A stretch of 64,000 bases of DNA from Bacteroidia bacterium (GCA_025454875.1 JALONP010000004.1:71484-135483), one strand, 5' to 3'. Shown: positions 55,065 through 63,999, counted from the first letter of the stretch. The notes: generated by a model from the letters alone, not told the origin. Numbers and translations: made by a program.

Positions 55065-55142
55065 GAGGTAAAAATAGCATTTTCACTAAAAAAGCCTATT
55101 CCAAAAAAGAAATAGGCTCTTCAAGAAATATCCTTGCTTGGC

Positions 55143-55706
55143 TTATATTACCATGGCTACTAATACAAGCCATAAAACCAAACCAACCACACCCAAAATA
55201 ACCCCTGCAATGGCCAACCCTCGATAATCTGATTTAATTCCAATGGCACTGAAAATAATTCCGAGTGTACAAAACAATATTGGGAAGAAGAAAAGCCCAA
55301 CAAGCGAAAAAATAAATCCTGCAATTGCGAAACCATTCTGACTTTGAGTTTTAGACTTCTTTTGTTTCTTTTCAACTTGCTTTTCTTGCTTCGGTTTAGC
55401 TACTTCCTCCTTCCATATTTGTTCGTTTTCAATGGGAGCAGAAGGCCCGGCCGAAAGCTGTTCGGCAGGTAATGCAGCACTTGGGTTATTGTAATCTGCA
55501 CTTGCTGTTGCCGTATCGAGTATTGGTGTTTCACTGGCTGTGGCAACTTCCTTTTGTTGCTTTGCAACTTTGGATTTTGTTGGCTTACTGGCTTGTGCCA
55601 ATTGTTCTTCTTTGTCTACGCGTACTTTTTTACGAAAGGCAAAGCGTTTTTCGGAACAAGCACTTAATAATACTAATGATAAAAGGATTAGATACAGGTT
55701 TTTCAT
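55143..55706 (-). CDS. lipoprotein with a C-terminal DUF4190-like two-helix domain
   Basis: 187 residues. The N-terminus has a lipobox (LLSACSEKRFAF). A low-complexity, Lys/Glu/Ala-rich linker (about 25-125) is followed by two hydrophobic helices with GFAIAGFIFSLVGLFFFPILF and GLAIAGVILGVVGLVLWLV, the DUF4190-like pattern of small membrane proteins. Bacteroidota often have this arrangement. Function is unknown. Confidence 0.8.
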   Translation of the reverse strand: MKNLYLILLSLVLLSACSEKRFAFRKKVRVDKEEQLAQASKPTKSKVAKQQKEVATASETPILDTATASADYNNPSAALPAEQLSAGPSAPIENEQIWKEEVAKPKQEKQVEKKQKKSKTQSQNGFAIAGFIFSLVGLFFFPILFCTLGIIFSAIGIKSDYRGLAIAGVILGVVGLVLWLVLVAMVI

Positions 55707-55866
55707 ATGGTTAATTTTTTTGCATTATCTAACTCTTTCGTTAAAAATACAACTCTTGTCAACCACAATTAGATTTCGCTAGGCAACACGTTCTTTAGGC
55801 GATAAAAAGATCTGTTATCACTTCAAATTGTATTAGATGAGTTTCCGAATCGTTGTAATAGCTTTC

Positions 55867-57210
55867 CTACTCTGTCTTCGCCTCTTTGGCTTCAAACAGC
55901 TCTTCTTTCTTAACCTTTTGAAGTATTTGGCCGCTTTTAAGTGTACGCGAAACAGCGCTGTATGGACCTGATACAATTTCGACACCTTCTTCTACACCAC
56001 TTATTTCAATATACTTATCATCTTGTACACCTGTTGAAACTCTTTGAATAGCCGATTTATTATCACTATCAACTACAAATACCACTTCAACTTCTTCAGT
56101 TAGACCCGTTATGGCTGAGTCCGGTTCTAACTCTTTCAAACTTCTTGTTGTAACTGCTTCAATCGGAACCGCCAATACATTGTTTTTGCGCTCTGTTTGA
56201 ATCTCAACTGATGCGCTCATGCCCGGCCTAAAAACCGAACGTTTGCTTCCAAAAAGTTTAGCTAAATCTTCATATGAGCTTCTCAAAATTCGAATCTTTA
56301 CCACAAAATTGGTTACCTGATCAGAAGTGGTGGCACTGCTAGTAGTAGCTGAGTTGGCTATTTCAGTAACCACACCAGTGAACTTCCTGTTATTATAAGC
56401 ATCCACTTCAACCATGCACGTATCGCCAATACTTACCTTTACAATATCGTTCTCATTTACATCAACGCTAACTTCCATATCGTTTAAGTTGGCAATACGC
56501 ATCATTTCGGTACCAGCCATTTGAGATGTTCCTACCACACGCTCCCCTTTTTCGACATTCAGTTTTGAAACAATGCCGCTCACAGGGGCAAATATTTCCG
56601 TACGTGTTAAGTTTTTACGTGCTTCTTTTAACCCCGCTTCCTGTGTTTTTACAGTGTATTGGGCTCCGATAATCGTTTGTTTCGAAGCCTCAACATCAGC
56701 CTTGGCAGTGAGGTATGCCGATTGTGATGCTTGAAACTCTTGATCTGATATTAACTGCTGTTGGTGCATTTTTTGGTTACGGGTGTATTGTTGTTCCACC
56801 TCGGTAAACTTTGCTTCGGCTTGTAACAACCGCGCTTTGGCGTTGGCCAAATTGGCTTTTGAATTGTTTAGTGCCGCCTCAGCACGATCCAATGCAGATT
56901 GGTACAACTCTGGATCAATGCGGGCTAATAACGTTCCAGCCCTAACCGAGTCGCCTTCTTTCACATACAAATCTGTTATCTCTCCAGATACGTCACTACT
57001 CATCTTAACCTCCACTTCGGGTTGAATTTTACCATTGGCCGAAACGGATTCGATAATGGTTTTTCGTTCAGCCTTTGCAATACTTACCTTAATGCCTTCA
57101 GTTTTGCCAATCACCCCTTTCTTTTTCCCTATTATTACAATAACAAACAATAGCAGCACAGCGCCTGCTAAATACCAAATTAAACGGTTCTTTGATTTTA
57201 CTGCCTTCAT
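55867..57210 (-). CDS. efflux periplasmic adaptor (HlyD/MacA-like membrane-fusion protein)
   Basis: 447 residues. One N-terminal membrane helix (about 12-29) leads to a periplasmic protein with barrel-sandwich hybrid (SVSANGKIQPEVEVKMSSD), long coiled-coil hairpin (about 100-190) and beta-barrel domains. The MacA subgroup is suggested by PVSGIVSKLNVEKGERV and AVPIEAVTTR. It joins an inner-membrane transporter to TolC. A TolC-like gene lies 4 bp away upstream, but no ABC or RND pump gene is in the operon. Confidence 0.92.
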   Translation of the reverse strand: MKAVKSKNRLIWYLAGAVLLLFVIVIIGKKKGVIGKTEGIKVSIAKAERKTIIESVSANGKIQPEVEVKMSSDVSGEITDLYVKEGDSVRAGTLLARIDPELYQSALDRAEAALNNSKANLANAKARLLQAEAKFTEVEQQYTRNQKMHQQQLISDQEFQASQSAYLTAKADVEASKQTIIGAQYTVKTQEAGLKEARKNLTRTEIFAPVSGIVSKLNVEKGERVVGTSQMAGTEMMRIANLNDMEVSVDVNENDIVKVSIGDTCMVEVDAYNNRKFTGVVTEIANSATTSSATTSDQVTNFVVKIRILRSSYEDLAKLFGSKRSVFRPGMSASVEIQTERKNNVLAVPIEAVTTRSLKELEPDSAITGLTEEVEVVFVVDSDNKSAIQRVSTGVQDDKYIEISGVEEGVEIVSGPYSAVSRTLKSGQILQKVKKEELFEAKEAKTE

Positions 57211-57214
57211 GATT

Positions 57215-58642
57215 TTAGTATAGTGGTTTCCCTAAATAAAAGTCGAGTACTTTTTTACGCAGCATTAACTCATACTTGGATTGCAGCATTGTTGTTTGCG
57301 CCTGTAAAAACTGGTTTTTGGTTACGATAAAATCTGCTGTATTAATAGCACCTAAAGTAAATTGGTTTTGTGCCAACTCAAATGATTCGGCATTGGCTTC
57401 GTAATTGCGCATATTAGCTTCGTACCGTTTTTGTGCTGACTGGTAATCAAGGTAAGCCTGATTCACGTTTTTAAACACATCCAATTCGGCTTGTTTTTGG
57501 TTTAGCTCGTTGCTTATTTCATTAATCTTTGCTTTTTGAACATTGGTGTTTACTTGCCATCCATTAAAAATGGGAACACTCAATGTAAAGCCAAAGTTCT
57601 TTCCAATATTGCGGTTGAACTGTGTACTAAAAGGCACCACTTCCGATTGGCTATAAGTGGTTATGGGAATAAAATAGGGCGCAGGATTTCCAAATGCATC
57701 GATACCTACTGGGCGTAAGGTAATATTAGGGTCTCCCACGCCTTGTTGGTTTTGGGTAGTGTAAAATGAGTTGAGCCCACCACTTAAAGTTAGCCTTGGA
57801 CTACGGCCTCCAGCCGCTACCGTATGGCCAATTGCTGCTGCTTCCCTGCGCTTTTGCGCTGCGCGTATTTCCGGACTCTGCGATTTAAAAGTATTGTAAA
57901 TTTGGTTTGCAGCCGTTGCATCGGTTGTTAATTGCAACATCGATACACTATCAGGTGTGATAATTTTGTTGTTGGTATCTGGGTTGATATTCATCAATTG
58001 CCACAAGTTTAAATAGGCTTGGTCCAATTGTGTTTTAGCGGCAATCACCTGCGATTCCTCTGTAGCCATTTGTGCTTTAAGCTGTAAAAAACGCACCTTG
58101 TTAATCCCTCCCAATTCAAATAGTTTTTCTTGGCGTTTTACTTGCTCTGCTGTTCCAGTTAATTGAAACACACGCGAGCTCAAAACTTCTGTATTTAACA
58201 ATACTTGCAAATAGGCATTCGACACCGATAAAGCGATGTTGTTTTTGGTGGCTTCTAAATCAGCCTCCGTAGCTTGTGCATTAAACGATTGTTGCCTGAT
58301 GGTATTAATGTTTTGAAAACCATTAAACAACACTACCGAACTGTTAATACCGAATGTGTTATTTCTAAATGTAGCATCGCGGGTGGTGGTATTGGTAACA
58401 GGATTAATGGCAAAACCAATATTGTAGTTATTGGTAAGCTGGCCATTTAAATTGGGCAATAAATTAAGCTTGCTTTGAAGCACATCTGCTTTGGCGCTCT
58501 GCTGGTTTAACGCGCGCTGCTTTATAGTAATATTGTTTGTAAAAGCAGTTTCAATACATTGCTGCAACGAATAGGTTTGTTGCGCACTTGCTCCCCAAGT
58601 AATCAAGCTTGCCAAAGCAATAATCAGATATTTACATTGCAT
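57215..58642 (-). CDS. TolC-family outer-membrane efflux protein
   Basis: 475 residues from the ATG at 58642, with a signal peptide (MQCKYLIIALASLITWGASA). The duplicated outer-membrane efflux domain begins at TYSLQQCIETAFTNNI and repeats with long helices (for example NALNDYQSAQKR-like segments near 400). It forms the outer-membrane exit duct of a tripartite pump and is followed by the adaptor gene. The 50-bp region before it is shared with the divergent deacetylase gene. Confidence 0.93.
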   Translation of the reverse strand: MQCKYLIIALASLITWGASAQQTYSLQQCIETAFTNNITIKQRALNQQSAKADVLQSKLNLLPNLNGQLTNNYNIGFAINPVTNTTTRDATFRNNTFGINSSVVLFNGFQNINTIRQQSFNAQATEADLEATKNNIALSVSNAYLQVLLNTEVLSSRVFQLTGTAEQVKRQEKLFELGGINKVRFLQLKAQMATEESQVIAAKTQLDQAYLNLWQLMNINPDTNNKIITPDSVSMLQLTTDATAANQIYNTFKSQSPEIRAAQKRREAAAIGHTVAAGGRSPRLTLSGGLNSFYTTQNQQGVGDPNITLRPVGIDAFGNPAPYFIPITTYSQSEVVPFSTQFNRNIGKNFGFTLSVPIFNGWQVNTNVQKAKINEISNELNQKQAELDVFKNVNQAYLDYQSAQKRYEANMRNYEANAESFELAQNQFTLGAINTADFIVTKNQFLQAQTTMLQSKYELMLRKKVLDFYLGKPLY

Positions 58643-58692
58643 GTTTGCTAAAAGTACTGTTAATTGAACCCTGTTAAAGGCAAACAAAAGTA

Positions 58693-59313
58693 ATGTTTAA
58701 ACACACAATCCCAACCTTTCTTCGGGTTCTGTTTCCAACGCTTACATGGAGGGTCAAAACACAGGACCAAGCGGTGTTTTTAACATTTGATGATGGCCCA
58801 CACCCCCAAATTACGCACTGGGTTTTGCAACAACTTAAACGATACCAAGCCAAAGCAACTTTTTTTTGTGTTGGCGAAAATGCACAAAAATACCCCGAAC
58901 TTCTTTCGGCAATCACTGCTAATGGGCACCGTTTGGGTAACCACACCATGAACCACCTGAGTGGTTGGAGTACACCAAACCATTACTATTATCAAAATAT
59001 TCAAGCATGCGAAAAAGTGGTTGCCTCCAATCTGTTTAGGCCACCTTACGGACGCATTACACTTAACCAAATACGCAACCTTAAACGTATGGGATACCAA
59101 ATAATAATGTGGGATATACTCACACGTGATTATGATGCGAACCTACCTATTCAACAAACCTTTACCCAGTGCATGCGGCATATTAAGCCTGGTTCGGTTG
59201 TGGTTTTTCACGACAGCGAAAAAGCACAGAACCAACTTTACCAATTGTTACCCCTGTTTTTGCAACATCTATCACAACAAGGCTACCAATTTGCCCCTTT
59301 GCCCAATGCTTAG
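58693..59313 (+). CDS. polysaccharide deacetylase (NodB-homology)
   Basis: 206 residues. NodB motifs: VFLTFDDGPHPQ (Asp-Asp) near residue 27, LGNHTMNH (the zinc-binding His pair) near residue 79, LFRPPYGRI near residue 111, MWDILTRDYD and VVFHDSEK. It removes N-acetyl groups from peptidoglycan or other polysaccharides. There is no clear signal peptide; a hydrophobic start could be an anchor. The GT2 gene starts 8 bp before its stop. Confidence 0.92.
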   Translation: MFKHTIPTFLRVLFPTLTWRVKTQDQAVFLTFDDGPHPQITHWVLQQLKRYQAKATFFCVGENAQKYPELLSAITANGHRLGNHTMNHLSGWSTPNHYYYQNIQACEKVVASNLFRPPYGRITLNQIRNLKRMGYQIIMWDILTRDYDANLPIQQTFTQCMRHIKPGSVVVFHDSEKAQNQLYQLLPLFLQHLSQQGYQFAPLPNA

Positions 59314-60421
59314 TACCATTACCACCATATTGCTTATTGCCTACATTGCCATACAATGCTGCTGCTTGCTTGCGTTGGTATTAAGTACCCCCGACCAAAC
59401 CCAGCCCGTTCCTGAAAAAGAATTGCCCCATGTAAGTATCCTAATTGCTGCACGCAACGAAGAGCGCAATATTGCCAAAAGCCTCAAAGCCATTCATCAA
59501 TTGTATTACCCAACGCACCTACTTGATGTATGGATTGGAAATGATGCATCAGAAGACAAAACAGCCGACATCATTCAAAAATTCATTGCAGATAAGCCAC
59601 ATATGCACTTGCTTAACATTACCCAGCATGTTGGCAACGCAAAGGGCAAAGCCAATGTTTTGGCCCAACTTGCTGCACAAGCACAAGGCGAAATTTTGTT
59701 TATCACTGATGCCGATATCACCGTTAACCGCAATTGGATTTCGTCTATTGTTCCCTATTTCGCTGATAAAACAATGGGATTGGTTTCGGGCACTACCGTG
59801 GTTAAAGACAAAGGGTATATGGGCCGAATGCAAGAAGTAGACTGGCTGTATTTTATGGGCATGCTTAAAGCGTTTGCAAACTTAGGCATCAAGTGCACAG
59901 CAGTAGGAAATAATATGGCTGTGCGTAAAACTGCCTACTTGCAAACTGGAGGGTACGAACACCTTCCATTTTCCATCACCGAAGATTATACCTTGTACAA
60001 AGAAGTGCGCAAACACAAATGGCAAACTGCCAATATTTTAAATGCTCCATCTCTTAACCGGTCGGCAGCCGTATGCACCTTTGCAACATTATTACAACAG
60101 CGAAAACGATGGCTTACCGGAGCCAAACAATTACCCTGGTATTGGTGGTTGGTATTTGGTTTGTTCGGTTTGTTTTGGCCAGCTTTGTTGCTATTGGCTT
60201 ATTACAATCCTGTTGGTGCAGCAATTATTTATGGGTTTAAACTTAGTTTGCAAACCGCCACCATTGTATGGTTGCAACACCGACTTCAAATTAAAAAAAA
60301 CATCGATTACCTATTGGGTTTCGAGTACTACTCTGCATTGGTATCACTGGCAACACAAATTTTCTTTTTGCTCCCCATCCGCGTTCAGTGGAAAAAACGC
60401 AGTTATCCAAGCATAGGTTGA
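59306..60421 (+). CDS. membrane glycosyltransferase family 2
   Basis: 371 residues from the ATG at 59306, which overlaps the deacetylase by 8 bp; a longer upstream frame lies within the deacetylase gene. It has an N-terminal membrane helix (TITTILLIAYIAIQCCCLLAL), the GT-A domain with VSILIAARNEERNIAKSLKA and FITDADITVNRNW, a Q/R-x-x-R-W-like element (LLQQRKRWLTGAKQ) and several C-terminal membrane helices. This is the architecture of processive or chitin/hyaluronan-synthase-like GT2 enzymes. Coupled with a deacetylase, it may build an N-acetylhexosamine polymer that is then deacetylated. Confidence 0.88.
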   Translation: MLSTITTILLIAYIAIQCCCLLALVLSTPDQTQPVPEKELPHVSILIAARNEERNIAKSLKAIHQLYYPTHLLDVWIGNDASEDKTADIIQKFIADKPHMHLLNITQHVGNAKGKANVLAQLAAQAQGEILFITDADITVNRNWISSIVPYFADKTMGLVSGTTVVKDKGYMGRMQEVDWLYFMGMLKAFANLGIKCTAVGNNMAVRKTAYLQTGGYEHLPFSITEDYTLYKEVRKHKWQTANILNAPSLNRSAAVCTFATLLQQRKRWLTGAKQLPWYWWLVFGLFGLFWPALLLLAYYNPVGAAIIYGFKLSLQTATIVWLQHRLQIKKNIDYLLGFEYYSALVSLATQIFFLLPIRVQWKKRSYPSIG

Positions 60422-60433
60422 TTCAATTATTTT

Positions 60434-60590
60434 GGGCGCCCACCAGCGATGCTGTTACCGAACTGTTCTTGTTTTGCCGAACTTAAGTGGAGCACGGCTT
60501 GCCTTCGCGTAGCTTAAGCGAAGCAAGGTGCTCTTTCTGTCGCGCTGCAAGAGGATGCCGCTGCCACCCCTGGCACAAGTGCCACGTTTA
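60434..60590. repeat. GC-rich intergenic element with a long hairpin
   Basis: A block between the GT2 and arylsulfatase genes that is visibly richer in G and C than the genes around it. It contains GGGCGCCC (60434-60441), a long imperfect hairpin (GAGCAC..CTTGC..TTCGC at 60491-60509 paired with GCGAAGCAAG-GTGCTC at 60519-60534), and a TGGCAC-AA-GTGCCA stem (60571-60584). No convincing coding frame is present. It looks like a dispersed repeat or a small structured RNA. Confidence 0.5.
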
Positions 60591-60741
60591 CCTTTACGTA
60601 TTGTTCCTATCCGATTTTATCCGTTTAACTTCGCTTAATTTCAAACTTCTTTTGGATTTTATTGTTTTGTGTCGTATTTCTGAAGTGGCTAAAAAAAGAA
60701 ACTCTCTACTATCAATGTCATATTCCCCTGTGTGTTGCATG

Positions 60742-60788
60742 AAAGTCCTGTTCGTTAATCCTTATGTTACGACAGGACTTTTCATTTT
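60742..60788. terminator. hairpin terminator between the GT2 and arylsulfatase genes
   Basis: A perfect 10-bp stem AAAGTCCTGT/ACAGGACTTT (60742-60751 and 60772-60781) with a 20-nt loop, followed by a T-rich tail (TTCATTTTT). It would end transcription of the deacetylase-GT2 operon; being near symmetrical it may work in both directions. Confidence 0.6.
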
Positions 60789-60864
60789 TACATCCTTACA
60801 CTAGAACCAAAAAAAGGATACATTGTCATTTTTTTGCTTGCAACATTTATTGAGCAACAGTTGT

Positions 60865-60872
60865 TATATTTG
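60865..60872 (+). promoter_or_regulatory. candidate -7 box for the arylsulfatase gene
   Basis: TATATTTG, an exact TAnnTTTG match 45 bp before the ATG at 60918. The nearest TTG upstream (60838-60840) is 24 bp away, somewhat long for a -33 element. Confidence 0.35.
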
Positions 60873-60917
60873 GTATAGGCTTTATTTAACAAACACCACC
60901 AACCAAAACAACCTACC

Positions 60918-62432
60918 ATGCACAAACCATTTTTGTTTTTATTGATGCTTTGCTTTGCAATAACAAATGCTCAAACCAAAACCACTAAACCATCTAAACC
61001 CAATATCCTCCTCATTTGCACGGATGATGTAGGAATGTGGAACGTAGGCGCCTATAGCCACGGAATGATGGTGCCCACTCCCAATATTGACCGACTTGCC
61101 AAAGAGGGCATGTTGTTCACCGACCATTATTCTGCTCCAACCTGCACTCCCGGACGCGCTATGATTATAACCGGACAATTACCCATTCGCACCGGATTAA
61201 CCACTGTAGGTATGGCAGGCTCTCCAGTTGGTTTAAGCCAAAAAGACCCAACACTTGCCGAAGTACTTAAACCATTGGGTTACCGCACTGCACAGTTCGG
61301 AAAAAACCATTTAGGCGACCGCAATGAGCACCTTCCAACAGTGCATGGCTTTGACGAATTTTATGGAAACTTATACCACTTAAATACAGAAGAAGAACCA
61401 TTTCTTGCTGCTTGGCCTACTGATTCAGGTTTTAACCAACGATACAAACCCAGAGGTGTGCTCGATTGCAAAGCATCTACCAAAGATGATCCAACCATTG
61501 ATGGTCGTTTTGGTAAAGTAGGAAAACAAACCATTAAAGATACCGGACCACTAGACCCCAAACGCATGGAAACGGTAGACGATGAATTTAACGCTAGAGC
61601 GATGGATTTTATGGAACAGGCAGTAAAAGCCGGAGAACCTTTTTTTGTATGGCATAACCCAACGCGCATGCATATTTACACGCACCTCAGACCCGAACGC
61701 AAAAACCTTGCAACACCCTATTCTTCTGAGTTTGATGTGTATGGAAGTGGCATGATGGAATTGGATATGCTGGTTGGTGCCATGCTCAAAAAACTTGATG
61801 ATTTGGGGGTTGCAGAAAACACCATTGTTATTTTCACAACGGATAACGGCCCTATGTCTGATTGGTTTCCTGATGGAGGAACTTCTCCGTTTAGAGGTGA
61901 AAAAGCAACAACTTGGGAGGGTGGCGTACGTGTACCATTGCTTATTCGCTGGCCTGCACAAATTAGAGCAGGAAGTGTTTCAAATGGAATTCAAGACCAA
62001 ACAGATTTGTTTACAACACTCGCTGCCGCAGCTGGTGCCGACCAAATTCACGACAAATTAAAACAAAGCCACAAAGTGTATATTGATGGGATTAACAACC
62101 TCAATCACTGGACAGGCAAAAGTCCTTCTAATCGTAATTTTATCATTTATTACAACGAAAAACAACTGACCGCTGTGCGTATTGGAAACTGGAAATCGCA
62201 TATGATGCAACGTGATGGTTTTTTTGATTACAACAAACCAAGTGCTTTGATTTTTAACCTGCGCACAGATCCGTTTGAACGACATGATGAATGGAAATCC
62301 CGTGATATAGCCATGAAACTCGGTGTAGCATGGGGAGGGCAAATACAAGATGTATTGCGTGAACATTACAAATCACTTATAGATTTTCCACCAAGGCAAG
62401 AAGGTGGCACGCTTCGTATGGGTGAGAAATAG
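60918..62432 (+). CDS. secreted arylsulfatase-family sulfatase
   Basis: 504 residues with a signal peptide (MHKPFLFLLMLCFAITNA). The formylglycine signature is APTCTPGRAMIITG near residues 72-85; Cys in C-T-P-G-R would be oxidised to formylglycine (C-x-P-x-R). Calcium ligands are in NILLICTDDVGMWN near residue 30 and IFTTDNGP near residue 310, and GVRVPLLIRWPA follows. Such sulfatases release sulfate from algal or other glycans and sterol-like esters. A matching FGE or anSME gene is not in the window. Confidence 0.93.
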   Translation: MHKPFLFLLMLCFAITNAQTKTTKPSKPNILLICTDDVGMWNVGAYSHGMMVPTPNIDRLAKEGMLFTDHYSAPTCTPGRAMIITGQLPIRTGLTTVGMAGSPVGLSQKDPTLAEVLKPLGYRTAQFGKNHLGDRNEHLPTVHGFDEFYGNLYHLNTEEEPFLAAWPTDSGFNQRYKPRGVLDCKASTKDDPTIDGRFGKVGKQTIKDTGPLDPKRMETVDDEFNARAMDFMEQAVKAGEPFFVWHNPTRMHIYTHLRPERKNLATPYSSEFDVYGSGMMELDMLVGAMLKKLDDLGVAENTIVIFTTDNGPMSDWFPDGGTSPFRGEKATTWEGGVRVPLLIRWPAQIRAGSVSNGIQDQTDLFTTLAAAAGADQIHDKLKQSHKVYIDGINNLNHWTGKSPSNRNFIIYYNEKQLTAVRIGNWKSHMMQRDGFFDYNKPSALIFNLRTDPFERHDEWKSRDIAMKLGVAWGGQIQDVLREHYKSLIDFPPRQEGGTLRMGEK

Positions 62433-62506
62433 CGCTATCTGGCTCGAGCATTAAACAAGTTAACCACGAAAGAATAAATCCGATTACCGAAACACACCTT
62501 AAGCTT

Positions 62507-63331
62507 ATGAATAAAAAAACAATTGCTATTACCGGAAGCCAATCTGGAATGGGCCTGGCTTTTCGAAACTCGCTTGAAGAGTTGGGAAATACCGTTATTG
62601 GCATTGACCTGCCAGGAAAAGGAGCCGAAGTAGAAGGCGACTTAACACAGCATGATGAAAGAATGCATGTGGTTGGCTTGGTTAAAGAACAATGCAATGG
62701 TTCACTTGATGGTATTATTGCCAATGCCGGAATAGACAATACCAATGTCCCCTTGGTGTTTCAATTAAACTATTTTGGTGTGATTGAATTGTTACAAGGC
62801 TTACAAGAAGTACTTGCTGCCAATGGTAATTCACGTGTGGTAATTACTGCATCCAATTCTGTAGTGATTACACCTGGCATTCCCGAATTACCTGCCAACG
62901 AATTGTTGAATAACAACATAGATGCTGCTATCGCAGCATTGGGCGAAGCACACCATATGGCATACCAAGTGAGTAAACTTGCAGTATTACGTTGGATGCG
63001 AAACAAAGCACATACGCATGAATGGGCAGGATCGGGAATTACAATGAATGCAGTATCACCTGGTGCTGTGCTTACCCCACTATTGGAAAAAGATTTAGCC
63101 GACCCACATAAAGGTCCTTTTATTCGAAAGCTTCCTCAACCTTTGGGCTCATTTGCCAAACCAAATGATATTACTGGATTGGTAACATTTATGGTAAGTG
63201 ATGCTGCCAAATTTATTATTGGCCAAAACATCATTATTGATGGTGGAATGGAATCAGCATGGCGCCAAAAAGATAGCCCTGCTTTATGGAATATTGCACA
63301 AGATGACTTCATGAATTTGATTATGAAATAA
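62507..63331 (+). CDS. short-chain dehydrogenase/reductase
   Basis: 274 residues. The NAD(P) motif AITGSQSGMGLAFRN (TGxxxGxG) is at the N-terminus, with IIANAGID near residue 72 and the catalytic Ser in VVITASNS near residue 107. The Y-x-x-x-K pair is in YQVSKLAVLRWMRNK near residue 152. The C-terminal part SPGAVLTPLLEKDLADP resembles 3-alpha-hydroxysteroid or related dehydrogenases. Whether it works with the neighbouring sulfatase (74 bp upstream, same strand) is unknown. Confidence 0.92.
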   Translation: MNKKTIAITGSQSGMGLAFRNSLEELGNTVIGIDLPGKGAEVEGDLTQHDERMHVVGLVKEQCNGSLDGIIANAGIDNTNVPLVFQLNYFGVIELLQGLQEVLAANGNSRVVITASNSVVITPGIPELPANELLNNNIDAAIAALGEAHHMAYQVSKLAVLRWMRNKAHTHEWAGSGITMNAVSPGAVLTPLLEKDLADPHKGPFIRKLPQPLGSFAKPNDITGLVTFMVSDAAKFIIGQNIIIDGGMESAWRQKDSPALWNIAQDDFMNLIMK

Positions 63332-63568
63332 AATGTTCGTGCTTAGCATTATCAGATTGCCAGCAATTACTTTTACGGGGGGGAAAACAAACCGTCCAAC
63401 ACGATGATAGTATAAAAAGCCCTAAAAAAGCCCGATTTTAAAGGGAATGAGGCCAAAAAAAGGGCCTAAATGCATATTGGTACGAAATGTCCGTTAGTTT
63501 AATTTTGGTTGAATTTGAGTTGAATTATGCCAGTTAGTAAGTGAAATAACCTAAAACCAAATAAAAAC

Positions 63569-63589
63569 AGCCCTGTACGGGCTTTTTTT
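63569..63589 (+). terminator. hairpin terminator
   Basis: AGCCC (63569-63573), loop TGTAC, GGGCT (63579-63583), then six T. An A-rich left flank would also allow it to act on the minus strand. It is 238 bp after the SDR stop. Confidence 0.6.
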
Positions 63590-63650
63590 ATGCTCTAAAA
63601 ACACCAATAACCGGGTGCCATAAAAGACAAAAATAGACGGACAAGTTGAT

Positions 63651-63684
63651 TTAGGCCGAGCATTAGACCGAGTATTAGACCGAG
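63651..63684. repeat. 12-bp tandem repeat, nearly three copies
   Basis: TTAGGCCGAGCA, TTAGACCGAGTA and TTAGACCGAG follow without a gap. This is too short and unspaced to be a CRISPR. Confidence 0.8.
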
Positions 63685-63830
63685 TTTTTTTATGTAAAAA
63701 ACAAGTTTTAAATAGTATAAATTACCTTTTTTAGGCGTAAAAAATAGCTTTAAAAGCCGTTTCGAGGGGTGGTATTCCCAACCCTTGAAAACACAAGCCA
63801 CTAGAAAACACAAGGGCTTACAGGTGTATT

Positions 63831-63850
63831 GTGGCGAAAAGTGGCGAAAA
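63831..63850. repeat. perfect tandem 10-bp repeat GTGGCGAAAA
   Basis: Two adjacent copies of GTGGCGAAAA immediately before the end of the partial gene at the window edge. Such short direct repeats can be recombinase or regulator binding sites, but no recombinase is visible. Confidence 0.7.
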
Positions 63851-63873
63851 AATGTTGTATGAATACGGACAAG

Positions 63874-63999
63874 TTACTTGTTTCGCTCTACCCGAACTAC
63901 GTTAAAGAGCTGCCAAACGTCTTTGAGATTCATATGAATATCGTCATATTGAGAATTAAGCGAATGTGCGATAATATCACCAGTAACCGGATTGTGTTG
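63874..63999 (-). CDS. C-terminal fragment of an unidentified protein (cut by the window end)
   Basis: An open frame of 41 codons enters from the right edge and ends in TAA at 63874-63876, with a protein-like end (NPVTGDIIAHSLNSQYDDIH and DVWQLFNVVRVERNK). The opposite strand is also open over the same stretch from an ATG at 63860, so the strand is not certain. The minus frame has the more natural composition. The family is unknown. Confidence 0.4.
   Translation of the reverse strand, partial: QHNPVTGDIIAHSLNSQYDDIHMNLKDVWQLFNVVRVERNK

Larger units (their letters stand above)
63332..63873. other. gene-poor stretch with hairpins and short tandem repeats
   Basis: No convincing coding frame. 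It holds a 7-G run near 63377, an AGGCC/GGCCT hairpin (63450-63467), a terminator-like hairpin (63569-63589), two and a half to three copies of a 12-bp unit TTAGACCGAGTA (63651-63684), and a tandem 10-bp repeat GTGGCGAAAA (63831-63850). The composition differs from the coding regions. It may be a mobile-element or recombination boundary; nothing decides it. Confidence 0.5.

Noticed and set aside
60487-60804. A 105-codon plus-strand open frame in the GC-rich block
   Set aside because: It is rich in Cys and Arg at the start, lies across hairpins and a terminator, and has no family resemblance; it is most likely chance.
63651-63684. Repeat array as a CRISPR
   Set aside because: The units are only 12 bp, contiguous and without spacers; there are no cas genes in the window.
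63595-63813. A 72-codon minus-strand open frame over the tandem repeats
   Set aside because: Its repeated LGL pattern comes from the 12-bp DNA repeat, and the sequence is low-complexity; no evidence that it is a gene.
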